This document shows positions 37,715-51,589 of a stretch of DNA of 64,000 nucleotides, piece by piece. The position numbers were made by a program, and so were the translations under genes. Under the pieces are notes generated by a model. That model was not told the DNA's origin, did not search any database, and saw only the letters and a list, made by a program, of their open reading frames with translations. Each line of letters starts with the position of its first letter. Position 1 is the first letter of the stretch. The DNA lies in assembly GCA_039105265.1 (NCBI GenBank), contig JAPFFF010000090.1:1-64000 (forward strand), written 5' to 3'. Source of the stretch: Tritrichomonas musculus. Its lineage: Eukaryota; Parabasalia; Tritrichomonadida; Tritrichomonadidae.

Positions 37715-40071
37715 TAATTTCGAAATCGTTTTTAATTATCTTACAAAAGTGTTTGAGATTTGTGTTTTATTTAACTCTGTTCACTTGTGAGAAACGTTTG
37801 AATAAGAATAACTGAGATTAAGCTTTAATTTTTACTGATTTTACTTAATTTCGAAATCGTTTTTAATTATCTTACAAAAGTGTTTGAGATTTGTGTTTTA
37901 TTTAACTCTGTTCACTTGTGAGAAACGTTTGAATAGGAATAATTGATATTGCGATTTAATTTTTACTGATTTTACTTAATTTCGAAATCGTTTTTAATTA
38001 TCTTACAAAAGTGTTTGAGATTTGTGTTTTATTTAACTCTGTTCACTTGTGAGAAACGTTTGAATAGGAATAATTGATATTGCGATTTAATTTTTACTGA
38101 TTTTACTTAATTTCGAAATCGTTTTTAATTATCTTACAAAAGTGTTTGAGATTTGTGTTTTATTTAACTCTGTTCACTTGTGAGAAACGTTTGAATAAGA
38201 ATAATTGATATTGCGATTTAATCTTTATTGATTTTACTTAATTTCGAAATCGTTTTTAATTATCTTACAAAAGTGTTTGAGATTTGTGTTTTATTTAACT
38301 CTGTTCACTTGTGAGAAACGTTTGAATAAGAATAATTGATATTGCGATTTAATTTTTATTGATTTTACTTAATTTCGAAATCGTTTTTAATTATCTTACA
38401 AAAGTGTTTGAGATTTGTGTTTTATTTAACTCTGTTCATTTGTGAGAAATGTTAGAATAAGAATAACTGAGATTAAGCTTTAATTTTTACTGATTTTACT
38501 TAATTTCGAAATCGTTTTTAATTATCTTACAAAAGTGTTTGAGATTTGTGTTTTATTTAACTCTGTTCACTTGTGAGAAACGTTTGAATAAGAATAACTG
38601 AGATTAAGCTTTAATTTTTACTGATTTTACTTAATTTCGAAATCGTTTATAATTATCTTACAAAAGTGTTTGAGATTTGTGTTTTATTTAACTCTGTTCA
38701 CTTGTGAGAAACGTTTGAATAGGAATAATTGAGATTAAGCTTTAATTTTTACTGATTTTACTTAATTTCGAAATCGTTTATAATTATCTTACAAAAGTGT
38801 TTGAGATTTGTGTTTTATTTAACTCTGTTCACTTGTGAGAAACGTTTGAATAGGAATAATTGAGATTAAGCTTTAATTTTTACTGATTTTACTTAATTTC
38901 GAAATCGTTTTTAATTATCTTACAAAAGTGTTTGAGATTTGTGTTTTATTTAACTCTGTTCACTTGTGAGAAACGTTTGAATAAGAATAATTGATATTGC
39001 GATTTAATTTTTACTGATTTTACTTAATTTCGAAATCGTTTTTAATTATCTTACAAAAGTGTTTGAGATTTGTGTTTTATTTAACTCTGTTCACTTGTGA
39101 GAAACGTTTGAATAAGAATAATTGATATTGCGATTTAATCTTTATTGATTTTACTTAATTTCGAAATCGTTTTTAATTATCTTACAAAAGTGTTTGAGAT
39201 TTGTGTTTTATTTAACTCTGTTCACTTGTGAGAAACGTTTGAATAAGAATAATTGAGATTAAGCTTTAATTTTTATTGATTTTACTTAATTTCGAAATCG
39301 TTTTTAATTATCTTACAAAAGTGTTTGAGATTTGTGTTTTATTTAACTCTGTTCACTTGTGAGAAACGTTTGAATAAGAATAATTGAGATTAAGCTTTAA
39401 TTTTTATTGATTTTACTTAATTTCGAAATCGTTTATAATTATCTTACAAAAGTGTTTGAGATTTGTGTTTTATTTAACTCTGTTCACTTGTGAGAAACGT
39501 TTGAATAAGAATAATTGATATTGCGATTTAATCTTTATTGATTTTACTTAATTTCGAAATCGTTTTTAATTATCTTACAAAAGTGTTTGAGATTTGTGTT
39601 TTATTTAACTCTGTTCACTTGTGAGAAACGTTTGAATAAGAATAATTGATATTGCGATTTAATCTTTATTGATTTTACTTAATTTCGAAATCGTTTTTAA
39701 TTATCTTACAAAAGTGTTTGAGATTTGTGTTTTATTTAACTCTGTTCACTTGTGAGAAACGTTTGAATAAGAATAATTGAGATTAAGCTTTAATTTTTAC
39801 TGATTTTACTTAATTTCGAAATCGTTTTTAATTATCTTACAAAAGTGTTTGAGATTTGTGTTTTATTTAACTCTGTTCACTTGTGAGAAACGTTTGAATA
39901 AGAATAATTGAGATTAAGCTTTAATTTTTACTGATTTTACTTAATTTCGAAATCGTTTATAATTATCTTACAAAAGTGTTTGAGATTTGTGTTTTATTTA
40001 ACTCTGTTCATTTGTGAGAAACGTTTGAATAAGAATAATTGAGATTAAGCTTTAATTTTTACTGATTTTAC

Positions 40072-40204
40072 TTAATTTCGAAATCGTTTATAATTATCTT
40101 ACAAAAGTGTTTGAGATTTGTGTTTTATTTAACTCTGTTCACTTGTGAGAAACGTTTGAATAGGAATAATTGAGATTAAGCGATTTAATTTTTACTGATT
40201 TTAC
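40072..40204 (+). repeat. 133-bp recombinant monomer (GAGATTAAG + CGATTT)
   Basis: The tail reads GAGATTAAGCGATTTAAT: B-type through position 109 followed by the A-type CGATTT. The gain of 2 bp is what a crossover gives when the two tails are aligned at their shared GC (A: GATATT-GC-GATTT; B: GAGATTAA-GC-TTT). All other sites are S-like (71C, 92G, 99T, 122C). Confidence 0.9.
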
Positions 40205-40337
40205 TTAATTTCGAAATCGTTTTTAATTATCTTACAAAAGTGTTTGAGATTTGTGTTTTATTTAACTCTGTTCACTTGTGAGAAACGTTTGAATAAGAAT
40301 AATTGATATTAAGCGATTTAATTTTTATTGATTTTAC
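40205..40337 (+). repeat. 133-bp recombinant monomer (GATATTAAG + CGATTT)
   Basis: The tail is GATATTAAGCGATTTAAT. It has 103T as in tail A, then AAG as in tail B, then the A-type CGATTT, a three-part mosaic with 2 extra bp. It directly follows the other 133-bp monomer. The pair probably arose together by conversion of one from the other, with the 103 site switched. Confidence 0.9.
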
Positions 40338-43300
40338 TTAATTTCGAAATCGTTTTTAATTATCTTACAAAAGTGTTTGAGATTTGTGTTTTATTTAACT
40401 CTGTTCACTTGTGAGAAACGTTTGAATAAGAATAATTGATATTGCGATTTAATCTTTATTGATTTTACTTAATTTCGAAATCGTTTTTAATTATCTTACA
40501 AAAGTGTTTGAGATGTGTATTTTATTTAACTCTGTTCACTTGTGAGAAACGTTTGAATAAGAATAACTGAGATTAAGCTTTAATTTTTACTGATTTTACT
40601 TAATTTCGAAATCGTTTTTAATTATCTTACAAAAGTGTTTGAGATTTGTGTTTTATTTAACTCTGTTCATTTGTGAGAAACGTTTGAATAAGAATAATTG
40701 AGATTAAGCTTTAATTTTTATTGATTTTACTTAATTTCGAAATCGTTTATAATTATCTTACAAAAGTGTTTGAGATGTGTATTTTATTTAACTCTGTTCA
40801 CTTGTGAGAAACGTTTGAATAAGAATAATTGAGATTAAGCTTTAATTTTTACTGATTTTACTTAATTTCGAAATCGTTTTTAATTATCTTACAAAAGTGT
40901 TTGAGATTTATGTTTTATTTAACTCTGTTCACTTGTGAGAAACGTTTGAATAAGAATAATTGATATTGCGATTTAATCTTTATTGATTTTACTTAATTTC
41001 GAAATCGTTTTTAATTATCTTACAAAAGTGTTTGAGATTTGTGTTTTATTTAACTCTGTTCACTTGTGAGAAACGTTTGAATAGGAATAATTGAGATTAA
41101 GCTTTAATTTTTACTGATTTTACTTAATTTCGAAATCGTTTATAATTATCTTACAAAAGTGTTTGAGATTTATGTTTTATTTAACTCTGTTCACTTGTGA
41201 GAAACGTTTGAATAAGAATAATTGATATTGCGATTTAATCTTTATTGATTTTACTTAATTTCGAAATCGTTTATAATTATCTTACAAAAGTGTTTGAGAT
41301 TTGTGTTTTATTTAACTCTGTTCACTTGTGAGAAACGTTTGAATAGGAATAATTGAGATTAAGCTTTAATTTTTACTGATTTTACTTAATTTCGAAATCG
41401 TTTATAATTATCTTACAAAAGTGTTTGAGATTTGTGTTTTATTTAACTCTGTTCACTTGTGAGAAACGTTTGAATAAGAATAATTGATATTGCGATTTAA
41501 TTTTTACTGATTTTACTTAATTTCGAAATCGTTTATAATTATCTTACAAAAGTGTTTGAGATTTGTGTTTTATTTAACTCTGTTCACTTGTGAGAAACGT
41601 TTGAATAAGAATAATTGATATTGCGATTTAATCTTTATTGATTTTACTTAATTTCGAAATCGTTTATAATTATCTTACAAAAGTGTTTGAGATTTGTGTT
41701 TTATTTAACTCTGTTCACTTGTGAGAAACGTTTGAATAAGAATAATTGATATTGCGATTTAATTTTTACTGATTTTACTTAATTTCGAAATCGTTTTTAA
41801 TTATCTTACAAAAGTGTTTGAGATTTGTGTTTTATTTAACTCTGTTCACTTGTGAGAAACGTTTGAATAAGAATAACTGAGATTAAGCTTTAATTTTTAC
41901 TGATTTTACTTAATTTCGAAATCGTTTTTAATTATCTTACAAAAGTGTTTGAGATTTGTGTTTTATTTAACTCTGTTCACTTGTGAGAAACGTTTGAATA
42001 AGAATAATTGATATTGCGATTTAATTTTTATTGATTTTACTTAATTTCGAAATCGTTTTTAATTATCTTACAAAAGTGTTTGAGATTTGTGTTTTATTTA
42101 ACTCTGTTCATTTGTGAGAAATGTTAGAATAAGAATAACTGAGATTAAGCTTTAATTTTTACTGATTTTACTTAATTTCGAAATCGTTTTTAATTATCTT
42201 ACAAAAGTGTTTGAGATTTGTGTTTTATTTAACTCTGTTCACTTGTGAGAAACGTTTGAATAAGAATAACTGAGATTAAGCTTTAATTTTTACTGATTTT
42301 ACTTAATTTCGAAATCGTTTTTAATTATCTTACAAAAGTGTTTGAGATTTGTGTTTTATTTAACTCTGTTCACTTGTGAGAAACGTTTGAATAAGAATAA
42401 TTGAGATTAAGCTTTAATTTTTACTGATTTTACTTAATTTCGAAATCGTTTATAATTATCTTACAAAAGTGTTTGAGATTTGTGTTTTATTTAACTCTGT
42501 TCACTTGTGAGAAACGTTTGAATAAGAATAATTGATATTGCGATTTAATTTTTACTGATTTTACTTAATTTCGAAATCGTTTTTAATTATCTTACAAAAG
42601 TGTTTGAGATTTGTGTTTTATTTAACTCTGTTCACTTGTGAGAAACGTTTGAATAAGAATAATTGATATTGCGATTTAATTTTTATTGATTTTACTTAAT
42701 TTCGAAATCGTTTTTAATTATCTTACAAAAGTGTTTGAGATTTGTGTTTTATTTAACTCTGTTCACTTGTGAGAAACGTTTGAATAAGAATAATTGATAT
42801 TGCGATTTAATCTTTATTGATTTTACTTAATTTCGAAATCGTTTTTAATTATCTTACAAAAGTGTTTGAGATTTGTGTTTTATTTAACTCTGTTCACTTG
42901 TGAGAAACGTTTGAATAAGAATAACTGAGATTAAGCTTTAATTTTTACTGATTTTACTTAATTTCGAAATCGTTTTTAATTATCTTACAAAAGTGTTTGA
43001 GATTTGTGTTTTATTTAACTCTGTTCATTTGTGAGAAACGTTTGAATAAGAATAACTGAGATTAAGCTTTAATTTTTATTGATTTTACTTAATTTCGAAA
43101 TCGTTTATAATTATCTTACAAAAGTGTTTGAGATTTGTGTTTTATTTAACTCTGTTCACTTGTGAGAAACGTTTGAATAAGAATAATTGAGATTAAGCTT
43201 TAATTTTTACTGATTTTACTTAATTTCGAAATCGTTTATAATTATCTTACAAAAGTGTTTGAGATTTATGTTTTATTTAACTCTGTTCACTTGTGAGAAA

Positions 43301-45072
43301 CGTTTGAATAAGAATAATTGATATTGCGATTTAATCTTTATTGATTTTACTTAATTTCGAAATCGTTTTTAATTATCTTACAAAAGTGTTTGAGATTTGT
43401 GTTTTATTTAACTCTGTTCACTTGTGAGAAACGTTTGAATAAGAATAATTGAGATTAAGCTTTAATTTTTACTGATTTTACTTAATTTCGAAATCGTTTA
43501 TAATTATCTTACAAAAGTGTTTGAGATTTATGTTTTATTTAACTCTGTTCACTTGTGAGAAACGTTTGAATAAGAATAATTGATATTGCGATTTAATCTT
43601 TATTGATTTTACTTAATTTCGAAATCGTTTATAATTATCTTACAAAAGTGTTTGAGATTTGTGTTTTATTTAACTCTGTTCACTTGTGAGAAACGTTTGA
43701 ATAGGAATAATTGAGATTAAGCTTTAATTTTTACTGATTTTACTTAATTTCGAAATCGTTTATAATTATCTTACAAAAGTGTTTGAGATTTGTGTTTTAT
43801 TTAACTCTGTTCACTTGTGAGAAACGTTTGAATAGGAATAATTGATATTGCGATTTAATTTTTACTGATTTTACTTAATTTCGAAATCGTTTTTAATTAT
43901 CTTACAAAAGTGTTTGAGATTTGTGTTTTATTTAACTCTGTTCACTTGTGAGAAACGTTTGAATAAGAATAATTGATATTGCGATTTAATTTTTATTGAT
44001 TTTACTTAATTTCGAAATCGTTTTTAATTATCTTACAAAAGTGTTTGAGATTTGTGTTTTATTTAACTCTGTTCACTTGTGAGAAACGTTTGAATAAGAA
44101 TAATTGATATTGCGATTTAATCTTTATTGATTTTACTTAATTTCGAAATCGTTTTTAATTATCTTACAAAAGTGTTTGAGATTTGTGTTTTATTTAACTC
44201 TGTTCATTTGTGAGAAATGTTAGAATAAGAATAACTGAGATTAAGCTTTAATTTTTACTGATTTTACTTAATTTCGAAATCGTTTTTAATTATCTTACAA
44301 AAGTGTTTGAGATTTGTGTTTTATTTAACTCTGTTCATTTGTGAGAAACGTTTGAATAAGAATAACTGAGATTAAGCTTTAATTTTTACTGATTTTACTT
44401 AATTTCGAAATCGTTTATAATTATCTTACAAAAGTGTTTGAGATTTGTGTTTTATTTAACTCTGTTCACTTGTGAGAAACGTTTGAATAAGAATAATTGA
44501 TATTGCGATTTAATCTTTATTGATTTTACTTAATTTCGAAATCGTTTTTAATTATCTTACAAAAGTGTTTGAGATTTGTGTTTTATTTAACTCTGTTCAC
44601 TTGTGAGAAACGTTTGAATAAGAATAACTGAGATTAAGCTTTAATTTTTACTGATTTTACTTAATTTCGAAATCGTTTTTAATTATCTTACAAAAGTGTT
44701 TGAGATTTGTGTTTTATTTAACTCTGTTCATTTGTGAGAAACGTTTGAATAAGAATAACTGAGATTAAGCTTTAATTTTTATTGATTTTACTTAATTTCG
44801 AAATCGTTTTTAATTATCTTACAAAAGTGTTTGAGATTTGTGTTTTATTTAACTCTGTTCACTTGTGAGAAACGTTTGAATAGGAATAATTGAGATTAAG
44901 CTTTAATTTTTACTGATTTTACTTAATTTCGAAATCGTTTTCAATTATCTTACAAAAGTGTTTGAGATTTGTGTTTTATTTAACTCTGTTCACTTGTGAG
45001 AAACGTTTGAATAAGAATAACTGAGATTAAGCTTTAATTTTTACTGATTTTACTTAATTTCGAAATCGTTTT

Positions 45073-46858
45073 TAATTATCTTACAAAAGTGTTTGAGATT
45101 TGTGTTTTATTTAACTCTGTTCATTTGTGAGAAACGTTTGAATAAGAATAACTGAGATTAAGCTTTAATTTTTATTGATTTTACTTAATTTCGAAATCGT
45201 TTATAATTATCTTACAAAAGTGTTTGAGATTTGTGTTTTATTTAACTCTGTTCATTTGTGAGAAATGTTAGATTAAGAATAATTGAGATTAAGCTTTAAT
45301 TTTTACTGATTTTACTTAATTTCGAAATCGTTTTTAATTATCTTACAAAAGTGTTTGAGATTTGTGTTTTATTTAACTCTGTTCACTTGTGAGAAACGTT
45401 TGAATAGGAATAATTGAGATTAAGCTTTAATTTTTACTGATTTTACTTAATTTCGAAATCGTTTTTAATTATCTTACAAAAGTGTTTGAGATTTGTGTTT
45501 TATTTAACTCTGTTCATTTGTGAGAAATGTTAGAATAAGAATAACTGAGATTAAGCTTTAATTTTTACTGATTTTACTTAATTTCGAAATCGTTTATAAT
45601 TATCTTACAAAAGTGTTTGAGATTTGTGTTTTATTTAACTCTGTTCATTTGTGAGAAACGTTTGAATAAGAATAACTGAGATTAAGCTTTAATTTTTACT
45701 GATTTTACTTAATTTCGAAATCTTTTTCATTTATCTTACAAAAGTGTTTGAGATTTGTGTTTTATTTAACTCTGTTCACTTGTGAGAAACGTTTGAATAA
45801 GAATAATTGATATTGCGATTTAATCTTTATTGATTTTACTTAATTTCGAAATCGTTTTTAATTATCTTACAAAAGTGTTTGAGATTTGTGTTTTATTTAA
45901 CTCTGTTCACTTGTGTGAAATGTTAGATTAAGAATAACTGAGATTAAGCTTTAATTTTTACTGATTTTACTTAATTTCGAAATCGTTTTTAATTATCTTA
46001 CAAAAGTGTTTGAGATTTGTGTTTTATTTAACTCTGTTCACTTGTGAGAAACGTTTGAATAGGAATAATTGAGATTAAGCTTTAATTTTTACTGATTTTA
46101 CTTAATTTCGAAATCGTTTATAATTATCTTACAAAAGTGTTTGAGATTTGTGTTTTATTTAACTCTGTTCACTTGTGAGAAACGTTTGAATAGGAATAAT
46201 TGAGATTAAGCTTTAATTTTTACTGATTTTACTTAATTTCGAAATCGTTTATAATTATCTTACAAAAGTGTTTGAGATTTGTGTTTTATTTAACTCTGTT
46301 CACTTGTGAGAAACGTTTGAATAGGAATAATTGAGATTAAGCTTTAATTTTTACTGATTTTACTTAATTTCGAAATCGTTTATAATTATCTTACAAAAGT
46401 GTTTGAGATTTATGTTTTATTTAACTCTGTTCACTTGTGAGAAACGTTTGAATAAGAATAATTGATATTGCGATTTAATCTTTATTGATTTTACTTAATT
46501 TCGAAATCGTTTATAATTATCTTACAAAAGTGTTTGAGATTTGTGTTTTATTTAACTCTGTTCACTTGTGAGAAACGTTTGAATAGGAATAATTGAGATT
46601 AAGCTTTAATTTTTACTGATTTTACTTAATTTCGAAATCGTTTTTAATTATCTTACAAAAGTGTTTGAGATTTGTGTTTTATTTAACTCTGTTCACTTGT
46701 GAGAAACGTTTGAATAGGAATAATTGAGATTAAGCTTTAATTTTTACTGATTTTACTTAATTTCGAAATCGTTTATAATTATCTTACAAAAGTGTTTGAG
46801 ATTTGTGTTTTATTTAACTCTGTTCACTTGTGAGAAACGTTTGAATAGGAATAATTGA
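45073..46858 (+). repeat. 1.8-kb segment, copy 1 of the right-half super-repeat
   Basis: About 1,786 bp in which I saw no difference from 51590-53375 (offset 6,517 = 50x131 minus the 31-bp and 2-bp deletions in between). Markers are ATGTTAGATT at 45265, the triple change TCTTTTTCATTTATC at 45721 (15T, 20C, 22T) and TTGTGTGAAATG at 45911. The order after these is S, S, S, P(49A), S, S. Identity ends where the partner has tail B instead of tail A in the next monomer. Confidence 0.88.
45709..45839 (+). repeat. Variant monomer lacking the second CpG (TCTTTTTCATTTATC)
   Basis: Positions 15 (G to T), 20 (T to C) and 22 (A to T) are changed together, so TCGTTTTTAATTATC becomes TCTTTTTCATTTATC. The same triple is at 52226 and 58418. 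Three linked changes within eight bases in the usually conserved 5' part suggest a small conversion or replacement tract rather than independent mutations. Confidence 0.88.
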
Positions 46859-47280
46859 TATTGCGATTTAATTTTTACTGATTTTACTTAATTTCGAAAT
46901 CGTTTTTAATTATCTTACAAAAGTGTTTGAGATTTGTGTTTTATTTAACTCTGTTCACTTGTGAGAAACGTTTGAATAAGAATAATTGATATTGCGATTT
47001 AATCTTTATTGATTTTACTTAATTTCGAAATCGTTTTTAATTATCTTACAAAAGTGTTTGAGATTTGTGTTTTATTTAACTCTGTTCACTTGTGAGAAAC
47101 GTTTGAATAAGAATAATTGATATTGCGATTTAATCTTTATTGATTTTACTTAATTTCGAAATCGTTTTTAATTATCTTACAAAAGTGTTTGAGATTTGTG
47201 TTTTATTTAACTCTGTTCACTTGTGAGAAACGTTTGAATAGGAATAATTGATATTGCGATTTAATTTTTACTGATTTTAC

Positions 47281-50200
47281 TTAATTTCGAAATCGTTTTT
47301 AATTATCTTACAAAAGTGTTTGAGATTTGTGTTTTATTTAACTCTGTTCACTTGTGAGAAACGTTTGAATAGGAATAATTGATATTGCGATTTAATTTTT
47401 ACTGATTTTACTTAATTTCGAAATCGTTTTTAATTATCTTACAAAAGTGTTTGAGATTTGTGTTTTATTTAACTCTGTTCACTTGTGAGAAACGTTTGAA
47501 TAAGAATAATTGATATTGCGATTTAATCTTTATTGATTTTACTTAATTTCGAAATCGTTTTTAATTATCTTACAAAAGTGTTTGAGATTTGTGTTTTATT
47601 TAACTCTGTTCATTTGTGAGAAATGTTAGAATAAGAATAACTGAGATTAAGCTTTAATTTTTACTGATTTTACTTAATTTCGAAATCGTTTTTAATTATC
47701 TTACAAAAGTGTTTGAGATTTGTGTTTTATTTAACTCTGTTCATTTGTGAGAAACGTTTGAATAAGAATAACTGAGATTAAGCTTTAATTTTTACTGATT
47801 TTACTTAATTTCGAAATCGTTTATAATTATCTTACAAAAGTGTTTGAGATTTGTGTTTTATTTAACTCTGTTCACTTGTGAGAAACGTTTGAATAAGAAT
47901 AATTGATATTGCGATTTAATCTTTATTGATTTTACTTAATTTCGAAATCGTTTTTAATTATCTTACAAAAGTGTTTGAGATTTGTGTTTTATTTAACTCT
48001 GTTCATTTGTGAGAAATGTTAGAATAAGAATAACTGAGATTAAGCTTTAATTTTTACTGATTTTACTTAATTTCGAAATCGTTTTTAATTATCTTACAAA
48101 AGTGTTTGAGATTTGTGTTTTATTTAACTCTGTTCATTTGTGAGAAACGTTTGAATAAGAATAACTGAGATTAAGCTTTAATTTTTACTGATTTTACTTA
48201 ATTTCGAAATCGTTTATAATTATCTTACAAAAGTGTTTGAGATTTGTGTTTTATTTAACTCTGTTCACTTGTGAGAAACGTTTGAATAAGAATAATTGAT
48301 ATTGCGATTTAATCTTTATTGATTTTACTTAATTTCGAAATCGTTTATAATTATCTTACAAAAGTGTTTGAGATTTGTGTTTTATTTAACTCTGTTCACT
48401 TGTGAGAAACGTTTGAATAGGAATAATTGAGATTAAGCTTTAATTTTTACTGATTTTACTTAATTTCGAAATCGTTTATAATTATCTTACAAAAGTGTTT
48501 GAGATTTGTGTTTTATTTAACTCTGTTCATTTGTGAGAAACGTTTGAATAAGAATAACTGAGATTAAGCTTTAATTTTTACTGATTTTACTTAATTTCGA
48601 AATCGTTTATAATTATCTTACAAAAGTGTTTGAGATTTGTGTTTTATTTAACTCTGTTCATTTGTGAGAAATGTTAGAATAAGAATAACTGAGATTAAGC
48701 TTTAATTTTTACTGATTTTACTTAATTTCGAAATCGTTTTTAATTATCTTACAAAAGTGTTTGAGATTTGTGTTTTATTTAACTCTGTTCATTTGTGAGA
48801 AACGTTTGAATAAGAATAACTGAGATTAAGCTTTAATTTTTACTGATTTTACTTAATTTCGAAATCGTTTATAATTATCTTACAAAAGTGTTTGAGATTT
48901 GTGTTTTATTTAACTCTGTTCACTTGTGAGAAACGTTTGAATAAGAATAATTGATATTGCGATTTAATCTTTATTGATTTTACTTAATTTCGAAATCGTT
49001 TTTAATTATCTTACAAAAGTGTTTGAGATTTGTGTTTTATTTAACTCTGTTCACTTGTGAGAAACGTTTGAATAGGAATAATTGAGATTAAGCTTTAATT
49101 TTTACTGATTTTACTTAATTTCGAAATCGTTTATAATTATCTTACAAAAGTGTTTGAGATTTATGTTTTATTTAACTCTGTTCACTTGTGAGAAACGTTT
49201 GAATAAGAATAATTGATATTGCGATTTAATTTTTACTGATTTTACTTAATTTCGAAATCGTTTTTAATTATCTTACAAAAGTGTTTGAGATTTGTGTTTT
49301 ATTTAACTCTGTTCACTTGTGAGAAACGTTTGAATAAGAATAATTGATATTGCGATTTAATCTTTATTGATTTTACTTAATTTCGAAATCGTTTTTAATT
49401 ATCTTACAAAAGTGTTTGAGATTTGTGTTTTATTTAACTCTGTTCACTTGTGAGAAACGTTTGAATAAGAATAATTGATATTGCGATTTAATCTTTATTG
49501 ATTTTACTTAATTTCGAAATCGTTTTTAATTATCTTACAAAAGTGTTTGAGATTTGTGTTTTATTTAACTCTGTTCATTTGTGAGAAATGTTAGAATAAG
49601 AATAACTGAGATTAAGCTTTAATTTTTACTGATTTTACTTAATTTCGAAATCGTTTTTAATTATCTTACAAAAGTGTTTGAGATTTGTGTTTTATTTAAC
49701 TCTGTTCATTTGTGAGAAACGTTTGAATAAGAATAACTGAGATTAAGCTTTAATTTTTACTGATTTTAATTAATTTCGAAATCGTTTATAATTATCTTAC
49801 AAAAGTGTTTGAGATTTGTGTTTTATTTAACTCTGTTCACTTGTGAGAAACGTTTGAATAGGAATAATTGATATTGCGATTTAATTTTTACTGATTTTAC
49901 TTAATTTCGAAATCGTTTTTAATTATCTTACAAAAGTGTTTGAGATTTATGTTTTATTTAACTCTGTTCACTTGTGAGAAACGTTTGAATAAGAATAATT
50001 GATATTGCGATTTAATCTTTATTGATTTTACTTAATTTCGAAATCGTTTTTAATTATCTTACAAAAGTGTTTGAGATTTGTGTTTTATTTAACTCTGTTC
50101 ACTTGTGAGAAACGTTTGAATAAGAATAATTGATATTGCGATTTAATCTTTATTGATTTTACTTAATTTCGAAATCGTTTTTAATTATCTTACAAAAGTG

Positions 50201-50940
50201 TTTGAGATTTGTGTTTTATTTAACTCTGTTCACTTGTGAGAAACGTTTGAATAGGAATAATTGAGATTAAGCTTTAATTTTTACTGATTTTACTTAATTT
50301 CGAAATCGTTTATAATTATCTTACAAAAGTGTTTGAGATTTATGTTTTATTTAACTCTGTTCACTTGTGAGAAACGTTTGAATAAGAATAATTGATATTG
50401 CGATTTAATCTTTATTGATTTTACTTAATTTCGAAATCGTTTATAATTATCTTACAAAAGTGTTTGAGATTTGTGTTTTATTTAACTCTGTTCACTTGTG
50501 AGAAACGTTTGAATAGGAATAATTGAGATTAAGCTTTAATTTTTACTGATTTTACTTAATTTCGAAATCGTTTATAATTATCTTACAAAAGTGTTTGAGA
50601 TTTGTGTTTTATTTAACTCTGTTCACTTGTGAGAAACGTTTGAATAGGAATAATTGATATTGCGATTTAATTTTTACTGATTTTACTTAATTTCGAAATC
50701 GTTTTTAATTATCTTACAAAAGTGTTTGAGATTTGTGTTTTATTTAACTCTGTTCACTTGTGAGAAACGTTTGAATAAGAATAATTGATATTGCGATTTA
50801 ATCTTTATTGATTTTACTTAATTTCGAAATCGTTTTTAATTATCTTACAAAAGTGTTTGAGATTTGTGTTTTATTTAACTCTGTTCACTTGTGAGAAACG
50901 TTTGAATAAGAATAATTGATATTGCGATTTAATCTTTATT
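47281..50940 (+). repeat. 3.7-kb duplicated segment, copy 1
   Basis: About 3,660 bp (28 monomers) matching 53440-57099 at an offset of 6,159 bp with one difference seen (19A near 49133 versus 19T near 55292). Both copies hold U,P,Q,R,P,Q,R,P,S,R,Q,R,P,S,P(49A) and so on, plus the rare C131-to-A change (49769 and 55928). It is the longest near-identical pair in the window, so it is among the youngest events. Copy 1 ends exactly at the private 31-bp deletion. Confidence 0.9.
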
Positions 50941-51048
50941 TATCTTACAAAAGTGTTTGAGATTTGTGTTTTATTTAACTCTGTTCATTTGTGAGAAATG
51001 TTAGAATAAGAATAACTGAGATTAAGCTTTAATTTTTACTGATTTTAC
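50818..51048 (+). repeat. Two monomers fused by a 31-bp deletion (231 bp)
   Basis: AATCTTTATT ending at 50940 joins TATCTTACAA at 50941. Missing are positions 124-131 of the first unit and 1-23 of the second, including the anchor, the TTCGAA palindrome and the T-run. One base (T) of microhomology is possible at the join. The partner copy at about 57099 is intact, so the deletion is younger than the 3.7-kb duplication, or was repaired from another unit there. Confidence 0.92.
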
Positions 51049-51179
51049 TTAATTTCGAAATCGTTTTTAATTATCTTACAAAAGTGTTTGAGATTTGTGT
51101 TTTATTTAACTCTGTTCACTTGTGAGAAACGTTTGAATAAGAATAACTGAGATTAAGCTTTAATTTTTACTGATTTTAC

Positions 51180-51308
51180 TTAATTTCGAAATCGTTTATA
51201 ATTATCTTACAAAAGTGTTTGAGATTTGTGTTTTATTTAACTCTGTTCACTTGTGAGAAACGTTTGAATAAGAATAATTGATATTGCTTTAATCTTTATT
51301 GATTTTAC
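51180..51308 (+). repeat. 129-bp recombinant monomer (GATATTG + CTTT)
   Basis: The tail is GATATTGCTTTAATC: A-type through GATATTGC, then the B-type CTTT, 2 bp short. It is the reciprocal form of the plus-2 recombinants at 40072 and 40205, expected from crossing over within the shared GC. A simple loss of GA from tail A would give the same sequence. The partner at 57370 has the full tail A. Confidence 0.88.
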
Positions 51309-51589
51309 TTAATTTCGAAATCGTTTTTAATTATCTTACAAAAGTGTTTGAGATTTGTGTTTTATTTAACTCTGTTCACTTGTGAGAAACGTTTGAATAA
51401 GAATAACTGAGATTAAGCTTTAATTTTTACTGATTTTACTTAATTTCGAAATCGTTTTTAATTATCTTACAAAAGTGTTTGAGATTTGTGTTTTATTTAA
51501 CTCTGTTCATTTGTGAGAAACGTTTGAATAAGAATAACTGAGATTAAGCTTTAATTTTTATTGATTTTACTTAATTTCGAAATCGTTTA

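Larger units (their letters stand above)
38370..44900 (+). repeat. Region rich in 71C monomers, many with 92A, 99T and tail B
   Basis: Most units here have CACTTGTGAG and AAGAATAATTGAG or tail A; 71T units are few compared with the flanking blocks. It contains the only two adjacent 133-bp monomers, and two of the four GATGTGTATTTTA units (40469, 40731). The order around 40469-41500 partly follows 8797-9845, pointing to an older relation with the 2.5-kb duplicated segment. Confidence 0.7.
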
